Below are positions 19,756-28,887 of a stretch of DNA of 64,000 nt, piece after piece. Each line of letters opens with the position of its first letter. The first letter of the stretch is position 1. The notes under the pieces are model-generated. The model saw only the letters and a program-made list of their open reading frames with translations, was not told the DNA's origin and did no database searches. Both the position numbers and the translations under genes were made by a program. The stretch covers positions 496,001-560,000 of the forward strand of contig OX595995.1 of NCBI GenBank assembly GCA_951394045.1. The letters run 5' to 3'. Source of the stretch: Nitzschia sp. DOCU1. Its lineage: Eukaryota; Bacillariophyta; Bacillariophyceae; Bacillariales; Bacillariaceae.

Positions 19756-22380
19756 ATGAAACTTATGTGTCAACTCTCATGCTGGTCGTTGATGTTTTGG
19801 GCGGTCGCTGCCGGGTTGTCGTCTGCCACGACCCCCTCCGTGGACGAAAGATACCTTGACGACGATGGATCCGCTACGACAAAAGTTGTGCCGCTGGGGA
19901 CAAAACATCCAGAGGATGACAGTGGCACTTACATGAAGATTTGTTTAAAGACTGGAGCGGCTGCCATTTTCATTCAGTCGGACGACGATGAGGATGTTCC
20001 AACCGTTGAGAAGAAGAATGGTCAAACTCAAACCCCATGGTTTTTGTTAAGGGGGGGCATGTCGGTGCTTGGCTGGGACGAGTCATTGTCGCTATTGACG
20101 GCAGCCGTTGTTCAAGATTTAGAGCATCCCCTGTTTGGATCCTATACCAAGGTGACGTTTTCGTGGGCGGCTGCTGAAGATGACGCTCCACCGGTCGCCA
20201 AGAAGATAATCGACACGAGTTATCTCATCTTTCAGGAAAAGGAAATGGTGATTTTTGAGCAACATTTTCAAAACGGTTGGTCGCCGCCGCCATCTTCCAA
20301 AGATGAAAATGACGATCTACCCAGGATTGTGGCTCCCTTTCCATCTGTCAACTTGACATCACTACCGACTGATGAATCCAACACTCCGCTGGGTTATCTC
20401 TTGTGGGGCGAGTGTTTTGCCAGTGATACTCGATCGGGTGACTGGGCGGATCTCAACAGTGATGATTTCGCCGAACTTTTCAACGGCAATACGTATGGAC
20501 AACCCTGGCTCATTCATGATACTCATGGACGCTCGGCTGTGTGGAGTAGCCTCGATAACTTTTTTGTCAGTGGCTTTGCGGTCGACAATACCAATAACGT
20601 CACACTCCAAGTCGGACTACGATCCTCATTGAATGCCATTCCCTGTGACTTTTACCACACATCTATCATGGTTGTGGGCTCGGGTATCAATGCGACACTA
20701 ATGGATTGGGGCGACGTTCTCATGAAAGTGGGAAGTGGTAAAGAGCGCGCCAAAGTATACGACGATTTCATGCTGGCGCATCTGGGATATTGGACGGATA
20801 ATGGTGCATTCCATTATAGAGGTGCCCATGAAGAGGACAAATATGCCAACATGGAAGAAGCTCTATTGGCAGTCAAACAAGGTCTCACACAAGACAGTGG
20901 CATCCCAATCCGTTACGTACAATGGGACGATTGGTGGATGGAATCAAAGGGAGACATTCCAGGAATGCTATCCTGGGATGCCAAACCCAACGTTTTTCCT
21001 TCTGGCTTTTCGGATTGGCTTGACATGCCGCTTGCCATGTATGCTCCAGAGTACAGCGGGGAAAACGTGTGGATTGACGACTATGATTGGAAAACAATAC
21101 AAGTACCACGGGGACTCACTTCCATTCCACTTGATCCGGATTTCTACATGGACCTCTTCCGTAATGGAACCCGAATCGGCATGGTCATGTTTGAGCAAGA
21201 TTTTTTGTGCTCCTATGGCATTGGAAATTCTGGCTTGACTAGCACCGACGTCGATTCAGGTCGTACATGGATACGAAACATGGATCGTGCAGCACAACAG
21301 TTCGGTATCAAGCTGCAGTTTTGTATGCCGGACCCGTATCATCTACTGGAATCTACCACTGTTTTCAGCGTCACGAATGCTCGTGCGACGGGGGACAACA
21401 CGCGAAACTATCGAGGAGTCCGATCGATGGGCCAAAATGGGTTGTTCTATTATTCAGTCGGCGTCTTTGCCTCTCGGGATAACGTATGGACAACGAACGC
21501 CGACGTGGAGCAAACCGGCTGCGGCAACACGGACTTTTGTTACCAACCCACTCCTCACTTGGACAATGCGGTGGCTGTTTTGTCCGGGGGTCCGTATGGG
21601 ATCGCAGACAAATTGGGGGAAACGAACAAGACGCTAACAATGTATGCCTGCCGATCGGACGGCCTTATGCTCCGCCCACGCTTGCCGCTTGCGTCTTTGG
21701 ACTTTTCTTTTACAATGCAAGATTTCAAAGGATCCCTGATATGGGCAGCCCACGATGATTTCGGAGCGTTCCGATGGTCCTACGTTATTGGGGTCGAGCT
21801 CGAAAATGATATCCCAATCACGCCAACTCGTCTCATCCAGGGGTCAATTGCTTCACATCCTGAAACAATGGTTGCTTGGGAGGTCAACGTTGGAGAACGT
21901 GTACCCAGCGTTACCGTCTTTTCGGACTCGTCACCCTTCCTGCTCCCAAAGTCAAAACCGCTAGATCTACCCTACGACATCCCCGCGTCGTCTCACACGC
22001 ACTATGCCGTCGCTCCAGTTCTGCCAAACGGTATGGTGATTCTGGGTGAGTACAACAAATGGGCGACCATGTCCTTTGGGCGGGTTGAGTCGGTCGATGC
22101 GACTGAAGGCCCAGTGACATTGGGGATCGTGGGGGCTCCCGCCGAACTAGTGGCGTTTGCTTGGATTCACAGTATTTCCGGCGTTGGCAAGTCTGAAACC
22201 GTCAGCGAGGTCAAGTGCGCCTTTCCTTCGTCCTGCGATGGTGTAGATCAGCATGGTAATAGCATGTGCAGGCTTTGGATCGTCTGCCAAACGAGCAACG
22301 GTTGCCACTGCAGCAATGATCGTGTTGATGATTTTCAACTTGAAAACGGATTGCGCGGCACGACCGCAAGCGCCAAATAG
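19756..22380 (+). CDS. Secreted glycoside hydrolase, clan GH-D-like (GH36/raffinose-synthase type)
   Basis: An 874-residue single-exon protein. I prefer the ATG at 19756 over the upstream one at 19657 because a signal peptide then stands at the N-terminus (MKLMCQLSCWSLMFWAVAA). A beta-rich N-terminal half is followed by a barrel-like region with motifs familiar from alpha-galactosidase and raffinose-synthase relatives: YVQWDDWWM (about 387-395), MVMFEQDFLCSYG (about 476-488, with the Asp in the usual nucleophile position), FCMPDPYHLLEST, NARATGD (about 540) and SGGPYGIADKLG. The last resembles the SGGP..SDKVG block of GH36. It is likely to hydrolyse or transfer alpha-linked sugars outside the cell. 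The exact family and substrate are not certain. Confidence 0.85.
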   Translation: MKLMCQLSCWSLMFWAVAAGLSSATTPSVDERYLDDDGSATTKVVPLGTKHPEDDSGTYMKICLKTGAAAIFIQSDDDEDVPTVEKKNGQTQTPWFLLRGGMSVLGWDESLSLLTAAVVQDLEHPLFGSYTKVTFSWAAAEDDAPPVAKKIIDTSYLIFQEKEMVIFEQHFQNGWSPPPSSKDENDDLPRIVAPFPSVNLTSLPTDESNTPLGYLLWGECFASDTRSGDWADLNSDDFAELFNGNTYGQPWLIHDTHGRSAVWSSLDNFFVSGFAVDNTNNVTLQVGLRSSLNAIPCDFYHTSIMVVGSGINATLMDWGDVLMKVGSGKERAKVYDDFMLAHLGYWTDNGAFHYRGAHEEDKYANMEEALLAVKQGLTQDSGIPIRYVQWDDWWMESKGDIPGMLSWDAKPNVFPSGFSDWLDMPLAMYAPEYSGENVWIDDYDWKTIQVPRGLTSIPLDPDFYMDLFRNGTRIGMVMFEQDFLCSYGIGNSGLTSTDVDSGRTWIRNMDRAAQQFGIKLQFCMPDPYHLLESTTVFSVTNARATGDNTRNYRGVRSMGQNGLFYYSVGVFASRDNVWTTNADVEQTGCGNTDFCYQPTPHLDNAVAVLSGGPYGIADKLGETNKTLTMYACRSDGLMLRPRLPLASLDFSFTMQDFKGSLIWAAHDDFGAFRWSYVIGVELENDIPITPTRLIQGSIASHPETMVAWEVNVGERVPSVTVFSDSSPFLLPKSKPLDLPYDIPASSHTHYAVAPVLPNGMVILGEYNKWATMSFGRVESVDATEGPVTLGIVGAPAELVAFAWIHSISGVGKSETVSEVKCAFPSSCDGVDQHGNSMCRLWIVCQTSNGCHCSNDRVDDFQLENGLRGTTASAK

Positions 22381-22624
22381 AACTGTCCCGTCGCAACTAG
22401 AAAACAATTGCTATTATCTTGCTGGTGCCGCCTTTTGAAGCTGTCCTAGAGGTAATGAATAAGCTACACCATTAGTTTTAGATCTAAATAGGAAACTTTA
22501 GAGTCGAAATTAAGTATCGAAGCTGGAAAAGTGAACGATAGCGGACAGCCAACATGACAGAGAGGGTCCACGCCGCTCATCAGTGGTTGAAAAGCATTTG
22601 TCACACATAAGAAACCACGATGGA

Positions 22625-25165
22625 TTAGCGAGTACTCGCTTTGAGCCCCACCCATCGCTTGCTTGACCAGGAACTCATGACATTGGTTGCCCAGGAGAAT
22701 AAGCCTGAAAGTATTCCTCCCTCGTTCTTATCGGATTCGTTGCCTTTATCATAGCCGATTTTGTCTTCCAATATCCGCGGCGAATCATCGTCATCGTCGT
22801 CATTATCATCGTCGTCGTTGTTATCGCCCTCCGATGAACCCGCCCCTGTATCATTATCGTCACCTTCAACATCTTGCGCATTTGTATTTGTCGGCGACTC
22901 ATCATGGTCGTCCCCGTCCCCGTCCTTTAATGAAGCATTAGTACCGTCGTCGCCGTCTGCTTGTTCCGTGCCTTCGGCGTTTTCATCTACCACCGTGCCA
23001 TTGACATTGGCTTCATCCATATCATCTTTGTCAACAACATCGCCTTCTTCTCCATCAGAACTTTTCACAGTTGATTCTTCGCTTGCGTTATCGTTGTCTT
23101 CCCCATTGTCAGCATTCTCGTGATCACCTTCGGTCGACGATGGTTCGTCCATGTCTTCCACCGACGCAGTATTATCGTCGTCATCGTCACCGTCGTTCGC
23201 ACCAGTCGGACTTCCTTTCGTTGATTCGTTGTCGTCTCCTTCGTCGGGTGGCGAAGCGGCGTTCACGTCACCTTCGTCAGCACTTGTCGAATTTTCTGCG
23301 ATATTTGACTTGTCCAAGGAGGCCGTGTCCTCGTCGTCATCGTCGCCACCATCAACTTCACCTTCTTCAGAGGCAGTTGGACTGTCTTTCGAAGGTTCTT
23401 TGTTACCATCGTCATCAACGTCGCCTCCTTGGTCCGACGACGTAGTACCATCATCGTCGTCGTCATCCCCATCATTAGACGGCACCAAATCATTGTCACC
23501 TTCGGCTCCTTTGGCGCCAGAAGAAATTGAATTTTCGGGTTCTTCGACGACATCATCGTCATCTCCTTCATCTGGCGATGAGGCCGTGGTAGTGTCGTCG
23601 TTATCATCATCCCCTTCTTCTGTCGATGTCGATTCGCCTTCTTGGTCGGAAGAAGCCACGCTATTGGATGCTTCCGCACCGGATTCAGAGTCATCTTGAC
23701 TTTCGTCTACAGAATCCTCCTCGCTAGCCTCGCTTCCATGTTCGTCTGACGCAGACTCCTCCAAGCTCTCCGATTCCTCATTAGACTCGTCCGGGCTCTG
23801 TAAGTCATCGTCATCGTTGGAGTTCGAGAAACTTTCGCTCGTAGAGCCTCCTTTTTGATCATCACTATGGCTCATGGACCAAGTATCGTCATCCGCAGCT
23901 TCCCATGTATCGGCATCGGTTGGAACGAACGTTGCGGTATGCTTCTCATCATCCAAAGAATTGTGCGCGCCCGTTTCTCCCCCTGCTGCTTCGCTTGGAA
24001 TTCCATACTTGATAACCTCGGCATCCCCCCACGGTGCATAACCGACCAAAGATTCGGCATTCCAATCGACATGATCCGCCATGTAGTCGACATATTCCGT
24101 GGTCATGTCATCGCGAATATTGGTGAGAAGTGGAGGTAACACCACTCCACTACAGGCTCGCTGCCAGCCGGTGGCTTGTTCAATGACTTGCAAGACATGT
24201 GTTTCAAACTCTTCTGCCATATTTTCATAGCTTACAGTGATCAATCGTTGTACCGATGCCCAATCTTTTACGGCTTGATGATTTTTCAGTTTGGACGCCC
24301 GCAGATTCAAAATAGACGTATAGGGTTGCCCATCGGGTTGTAATTCATAAATGGGATTGTCTATCGAGGAATCTTGTTCAATACAACTCATGACTCGATG
24401 ATACTCAAACTCCATTTGACAAACATGATCTGTCCGATCTTGAAAGGGTAAATCTCGAGCGGGTCGTTCTGCCAAAGTCCAAGGAGTGGACACAAAGTCT
24501 TTCCACGCCAAGGGCGTCACTCGTCCTGTATCTAAATCTCGTGTTTGTAAATGCCGCGGCATGTACTCTGGATTAGTCCGCATTTGTTGGATCCAATCAT
24601 ATACATTTAATGTCATGTGAACGACAATCAAGGGATGATGAGATATCTCTTCGTCTTGAAAAAAGTAACCAATACGTTGGAGACTCGTTGAGACGGACGT
24701 TTCAGGAAAACATTCTTCTAATTTGGATTGCATCCAAGGGAGCCCCGAATGTCGTTCCCCGATGATTGCTAGATGAGGTTTTTCGTGTTTCTCCGTGGAC
24801 TCATTGCCGAGCGACGACGAGTGAGAACTCGGTTTCTCGTTCGAGCTGTCATTGTCATTGCCACTATTACTGCCCGACAATAACAATAACAAAACCAAAG
24901 CCGTCACAACGACCACCACGTATCGCATAGGCGAAAACGAGGGTTCCGAGGGATCCCCGCTTCCCTTTGTAGTGGTGGCAAATGGCGAGGCACGATGGCC
25001 ATTGGCCGCCGGGGCGCTAGTCGCAAACTTGGGGGGCGGCAGTCCGTATTCTTGGTCGACCAAAGCAGCACCTTCTTCCTCATTCTCGTCATCAGACCAG
25101 TCATCCCAGCCATCATCCTGCTGAGCGATATAGAATGGATTGATCTTCTTTGCGCTAGTAGCCAT
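22625..25165 (-). CDS. Sulfotransferase-like type II membrane protein with long acidic tail
   Basis: An 846-residue frame from the ATG at 25165. An ATG at 25441 in the same frame is less likely because the extra 92 residues are atypical. A cytosolic part with an acidic DDGWDDWSDDE patch precedes one membrane segment (YVVVVVTALVLLLLL, about 80-95). The lumenal domain begins with LAIIGERHSGLPWMQSKLEE, which resembles the PAPS-binding loop region of sulfotransferases, and later has VSYENMAEEF. Residues about 428-802 are an almost unbroken Asp/Glu/Ser/Asn tract with imperfect repeats. The last 25 residues form a Trp-containing amphipathic end (GLFSWATNVMSSWSSKRW). Such a tail would be a strong cation or phospho-acceptor surface. 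The catalytic assignment is tentative because the loop has Leu-Pro where Thr or Ser is usual. Confidence 0.75.
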   Translation of the reverse strand: MATSAKKINPFYIAQQDDGWDDWSDDENEEEGAALVDQEYGLPPPKFATSAPAANGHRASPFATTTKGSGDPSEPSFSPMRYVVVVVTALVLLLLLSGSNSGNDNDSSNEKPSSHSSSLGNESTEKHEKPHLAIIGERHSGLPWMQSKLEECFPETSVSTSLQRIGYFFQDEEISHHPLIVVHMTLNVYDWIQQMRTNPEYMPRHLQTRDLDTGRVTPLAWKDFVSTPWTLAERPARDLPFQDRTDHVCQMEFEYHRVMSCIEQDSSIDNPIYELQPDGQPYTSILNLRASKLKNHQAVKDWASVQRLITVSYENMAEEFETHVLQVIEQATGWQRACSGVVLPPLLTNIRDDMTTEYVDYMADHVDWNAESLVGYAPWGDAEVIKYGIPSEAAGGETGAHNSLDDEKHTATFVPTDADTWEAADDDTWSMSHSDDQKGGSTSESFSNSNDDDDLQSPDESNEESESLEESASDEHGSEASEEDSVDESQDDSESGAEASNSVASSDQEGESTSTEEGDDDNDDTTTASSPDEGDDDDVVEEPENSISSGAKGAEGDNDLVPSNDGDDDDDDGTTSSDQGGDVDDDGNKEPSKDSPTASEEGEVDGGDDDDEDTASLDKSNIAENSTSADEGDVNAASPPDEGDDNESTKGSPTGANDGDDDDDNTASVEDMDEPSSTEGDHENADNGEDNDNASEESTVKSSDGEEGDVVDKDDMDEANVNGTVVDENAEGTEQADGDDGTNASLKDGDGDDHDESPTNTNAQDVEGDDNDTGAGSSEGDNNDDDDNDDDDDDSPRILEDKIGYDKGNESDKNEGGILSGLFSWATNVMSSWSSKRWVGLKASTR

Positions 25166-25629
25166 GATAGTACTAGTAGAGGGTGAAAACAAAAAGAGTG
25201 ATTTGGAAACCCCAGAGAGCTTTCTTGTGCAGGAAACCATCGACCGCAGAAATAAGGCGCCAAAACACGAAAGCACGGCCAGCGGCGCGCACCGGTCGGC
25301 ACTGGGAGAAGGGTGCGCTAAAACATGGTCGAATAAGTCATTTAAGTGAGTCGTCGGTGTGGTCGAAGGTTTCAGTCCCTGTTCAGTCCTGACTAGTCGT
25401 ATCACGACTACGGCTACAATCTGGCTCCGCTGGTCCACCATTGTTCTCCTAATTTCCTATCTCTACTAGTAGCAACTTTGTTATGTCGCCTACTCTCGTC
25501 CAATAAGGCAAAGGTTAGTTATGGCGATGTAGTGATTATGCTTCTAGTACTACTAGTAGTTAGGACGACTAGCAGCACTATTCCTCCAGGCGGCAGACGT
25601 TCCTTCTTAGTAGTACTCTAGTAGCACTA
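25166..25629. other. Intergenic with ACTAGT-rich clusters
   Basis: Region between the start of the acidic-tail gene and the stop of the HMG gene. It holds several TACTAGTA-like palindromes, at about 25171-25180, 25461-25472, 25541-25561 and 25607-25625. No gene is seen. Confidence 0.55.
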
Positions 25630-27819
25630 CTATGATGATGATGATCGATCATCATGATGACCCGCCACCTCACAATCACCTCCCTCACTCCTGAATCTAT
25701 CAAGATCCGCCTTCGCCAATTCCTTGTAAAATACCTTTGCGCTTGTGGGGAGAAGTTTCCATTCCGATGCGATCAGTTTGTTCAAACGCCGAAAAGAAAG
25801 TTTGCCGTGCGTCTTTCGATGCTTCCGTACTTTCATTCGATCTTTATTCCAGTGATTTGAGAGTAGCCGGACCTTGCGTTCTTCTTTCGTCACGCCTTGT
25901 TTGGCAGCCTGAAATGCCTCAAAAAGAGGAGAAATATTCCTGTAGGAGTAGTTACTACTACTATTTCGTCTTGTCGTTGTTCTTCGAGCAGCAGCGCCAG
26001 GAACAGCACCCCTTACTACCTCTCGGGAAGCGGTACCAGCAGACTGAGTCGTCGACGAAAAAAGAGCAAAATCCCCCGACAGTACAACTCCTCCTGCTCC
26101 TGCTGGTACCACGCCGGCAGCAAAAGAATTGTGGTTGTCTGGTAGTAACAAAGAATGGTGCGGCTGCTGCTGATTTAGTACTCGTGCTGGTGCCGGTTGT
26201 TGGAGTGCCGCCGCGGGCGGAGCCGCAGATGGAACAGGGAGGGGGAGGCCCCTAGCAGTATTGTTACTAGTATTATACTGCTGTTCATGTTGGTCCAGAA
26301 GGCGCTCACGCTCTTCGTTGCCGAGTTGTAACAACCACTCCCTCAACTCTGCGTAAAAGAAATTATAGCTGGTAAGTAGTGGAGCTCGCTGTTTCTTCTT
26401 GTTCTTTTCATTGGTGAGTGAGGACGCCGACAATGCTGGTACGCCGACGGCCTGGGGGTCCGTCGTTTTTCGTTCCCTTGAGGAGGATGCAGCAGCCTCC
26501 GGCTTAACTGGTAGTGCTGCTACCGCCGGCAATTGGAGGACATCGGCGGCAGCACCTGCTGCTTCCCCTGCTTCTCCGTCATCAGCAGCAAGAACAATTT
26601 GTTGGAGCTCATCATTGCCCCCCTGCTCCGGTTTCTTGTTGTCCTCGTTGTCGCCATTCTGGTAGTAGTAATGAGAAGGACCCGCCTCCACGCCATAGTA
26701 ATAATTGGCACCTCGGAGAATACTTGCTGGGTTAGTAGTAGCAGCTGCGAAAGAAATATTTTCCTGCTTACTCATCATGTTGGTTATTTCTCTTTCTTCA
26801 ACTTCTTGCTTCTTCCTCTTCTTCTTGATTATAATGTTGCTCTGCTCGTCCTCCTCACAAAGTCGTCCTGCTCTCATTGCACAGCTCGTGCTGGTGCTCC
26901 TTCTTCTCGTCTTTGATGATGGTGGTGGTACTGCGGCTCCTGAAAGAACTTGCCTGCTGGTAGTGGCCTCTTCCACTAGTACCATAGTCATGGGGCTACC
27001 AGCAGCAGCACCCATTGGTGTTTTTTTGGTAGTAGAAGAACTTGTAGTACCGGTAGAAGTAACAGGACGGTGCTGGTACATCCCCGCCAGCATCGCCGCC
27101 TCTACCATACTAAACTCCTCGTGTCCTGTTCGTCTCGCGCCATTCTTCTTGCCAGCAACGACCAGTGTTGGCTCGCGAAGTCTCTCGGTTTCTTCATAAG
27201 TCTCCTGTTGCTGCACAGTCCATGATGCTGATGGCGCTGATTTGTCGTTGTTGAATGCAGGAGCAGTACTAGTACTAGTAGCCGCGCTGGCCCCCCGCCT
27301 TCTTGTTGCTGGGAGGAAGATTCTTCTTGTTAGTAAAGAAGTGGATGGGAACGACAAAGAGGACGACGACGAGCAGGAAACAGCAGCAGCAGAACAGTTA
27401 GAATTTCTTGTTACTCGCAGGACCATCGTCGGTCGGCCTACCAATGGATGGAAAGGTCGAGGCTTCAGAGCCGGGCGCTCCAGAAGCCTCTTGCCGTTAC
27501 TATCGTCTTCGTCGTTACTAGTTGGTACCAGCTCCCCCTCCCCCTCTCCTTGTTGCTGGCAACGCTGCTCAGTCCGTAATAGTGCATGACCAGTTGTTAA
27601 TGCAGCAGCTGCTGTAGACTGGAGTGTAGTAGTCGTAGTTGCTGGCCAGCTTGTTCTTGACGTGAATGAGGGCGAGGACAAGGAAGAAACGGTGCAGGCA
27701 GCAGCAGAAGCATGATAAGGCGGACGCTTTCTTCGTTGGACCATCGTTGGTCGACCTACTGATGGGTGGAAAGGTCGAGGCGACAGAGCAGTTTCGATAA
27801 CTTCATTCTCCCCCGTCAT
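25630..27819 (-). CDS. HMG-box protein with the box split by a long insertion
   Basis: A 729-codon single-exon frame. Most of the protein is low-complexity (Ser, Thr, Ala, Gln). Helix 1 of an HMG box is recognisable at about 481-515 (LLTSYNFFYAELREW). Helices 2 and 3 are near the C-terminus at about 672-710 (GKLSFRRLNKLIASEWKLL, then FYKELAKADLDRF). Between them lie about 155 residues of Ala/Pro/Gln-rich sequence plus a basic segment (KDRMKVRKHRKTHG). Two copies of PRPFHP(S/L)VGRPTMV occur at residues 14-27 and 120-133. It is probably a nuclear DNA-binding protein. Whether the two parts fold into one box needs structure prediction. An unrecognised intron within the insertion is possible but the frame is open throughout. 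Confidence 0.78.
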   Translation of the reverse strand: MTGENEVIETALSPRPFHPSVGRPTMVQRRKRPPYHASAAACTVSSLSSPSFTSRTSWPATTTTTLQSTAAAALTTGHALLRTEQRCQQQGEGEGELVPTSNDEDDSNGKRLLERPALKPRPFHPLVGRPTMVLRVTRNSNCSAAAVSCSSSSSLSFPSTSLLTRRIFLPATRRRGASAATSTSTAPAFNNDKSAPSASWTVQQQETYEETERLREPTLVVAGKKNGARRTGHEEFSMVEAAMLAGMYQHRPVTSTGTTSSSTTKKTPMGAAAGSPMTMVLVEEATTSRQVLSGAAVPPPSSKTRRRSTSTSCAMRAGRLCEEDEQSNIIIKKKRKKQEVEEREITNMMSKQENISFAAATTNPASILRGANYYYGVEAGPSHYYYQNGDNEDNKKPEQGGNDELQQIVLAADDGEAGEAAGAAADVLQLPAVAALPVKPEAAASSSRERKTTDPQAVGVPALSASSLTNEKNKKKQRAPLLTSYNFFYAELREWLLQLGNEERERLLDQHEQQYNTSNNTARGLPLPVPSAAPPAAALQQPAPARVLNQQQPHHSLLLPDNHNSFAAGVVPAGAGGVVLSGDFALFSSTTQSAGTASREVVRGAVPGAAARRTTTRRNSSSNYSYRNISPLFEAFQAAKQGVTKEERKVRLLSNHWNKDRMKVRKHRKTHGKLSFRRLNKLIASEWKLLPTSAKVFYKELAKADLDRFRSEGGDCEVAGHHDDRSSSS
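27422..27781. repeat. Coding duplication in HMG-box gene N-terminus
   Basis: ACCATCGT(C/T)GGTCG(G/A)CCTAC followed by (C/T)(A/G)ATGG(A/G)TGGAAAGGTCGAGGC occurs at about 27422-27463 and 27739-27780. The distance is 318 bases, a multiple of three, which keeps the peptide repeat in frame. Confidence 0.85.
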
Positions 27820-28887
27820 GATTTTTGCTTCCTGTTGTTGTTGCAGCCGGAGACAGCAGCACTTCTTGTCCGGCTGAAAGATGATGAAATATTAATACAA
27901 CACCTCGCTTCTTCTTGCTGTTCGTCTTCGTCGAGCCGCAGGCGGCGGTTGTAGTATGATCAGAGGAGATATTGCCGTCCCTCCTCCTGGTGATATCCCG
28001 ACATTCGATATCTTCGGCAATAGCGATGTTGCTCCGGACCGAGGAAGGAGATAGATAAAACAACACTTTTCGCTTTTGCTGTATGCAATTTTCTGAAATT
28101 TGTTGGTCCGAGGTCACCAAATGCGCTCTTGTCCGTCTTTTGTGCGAAACCAGCAGCTCAATAACCGGTATCGTCAGCGGAGCGTGCTGTGGCACAGCAT
28201 CAAAGTTCTCGTTCTTCCAATTAAGGCGAGAAAGTGATATTGTTCTTCAGAAGTCATGTCACCTACCTACCTAGTACTACCGGTAGAGGGCGATTCGGCT
28301 TCTGTGCTAGAACAATAATCAACTAGCGAAGACGACAACTTCTTTGTTCAAGCCCTTGTAGCAAATCCATGCTGCCCATCCTGTTCTTCCTTCCACGCCA
28401 TTGTTCTGCGGCGCACGACATTCAAGATTCCTCTACTAGACATTCTTCCTTTCTCTGCTTTGCCGAAGCTTATATATATAGTATAGGTTCTTTGCGCTAA
28501 TACATGGGTCATCAATTCCTCGCAAAATGTGTGCCAGACATATGCCGTGGATCCTTTTCTCTAAGTGCGCCGAATCAAGAAACTTCTCGAGGTTCCAAGA
28601 CTGTCTTTTGGATTCTCGTTTGTGTCGGCAGGTCTGAAAAAGGGTTTTGGCGCATCCGCCGGGCCGGGTGCCGCCGACCACGTCTTGCCGTCGCTGCGCT
28701 CCATTTCGCGCGCGCTTCGCGCTACGACTTCCAAACGCAAAAGATCGCACTTCTCTCTCTGCCGTTGATTTGGGGCAGGACGACAATGAAATGAAGAATC
28801 ACTTCATCGACCGATACAGTGTCGCAACAATACCTATCGCTGCTGGATATGACAGCTTCTAGTGGGATCCAATAATATAAAGTTAGG
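27820..28887. other. Divergent intergenic region, about 1.1 kb
   Basis: Lies between the start of the HMG gene and the start of the P5A-like ATPase gene. Short frames on either strand have no domain. It contains a run of ACCTACCTACCTAG at about 28261 and a TATATATATAG stretch near 28472. Confidence 0.5.

Noticed and set aside
23151..23699. 182-codon Ser/Pro-rich forward frame
   Set aside because: It is the antisense shadow of the Asp/Glu/Ser tract of the acidic-tail gene, where GAC/GAA repeats read as TCG/TTC on the other strand.
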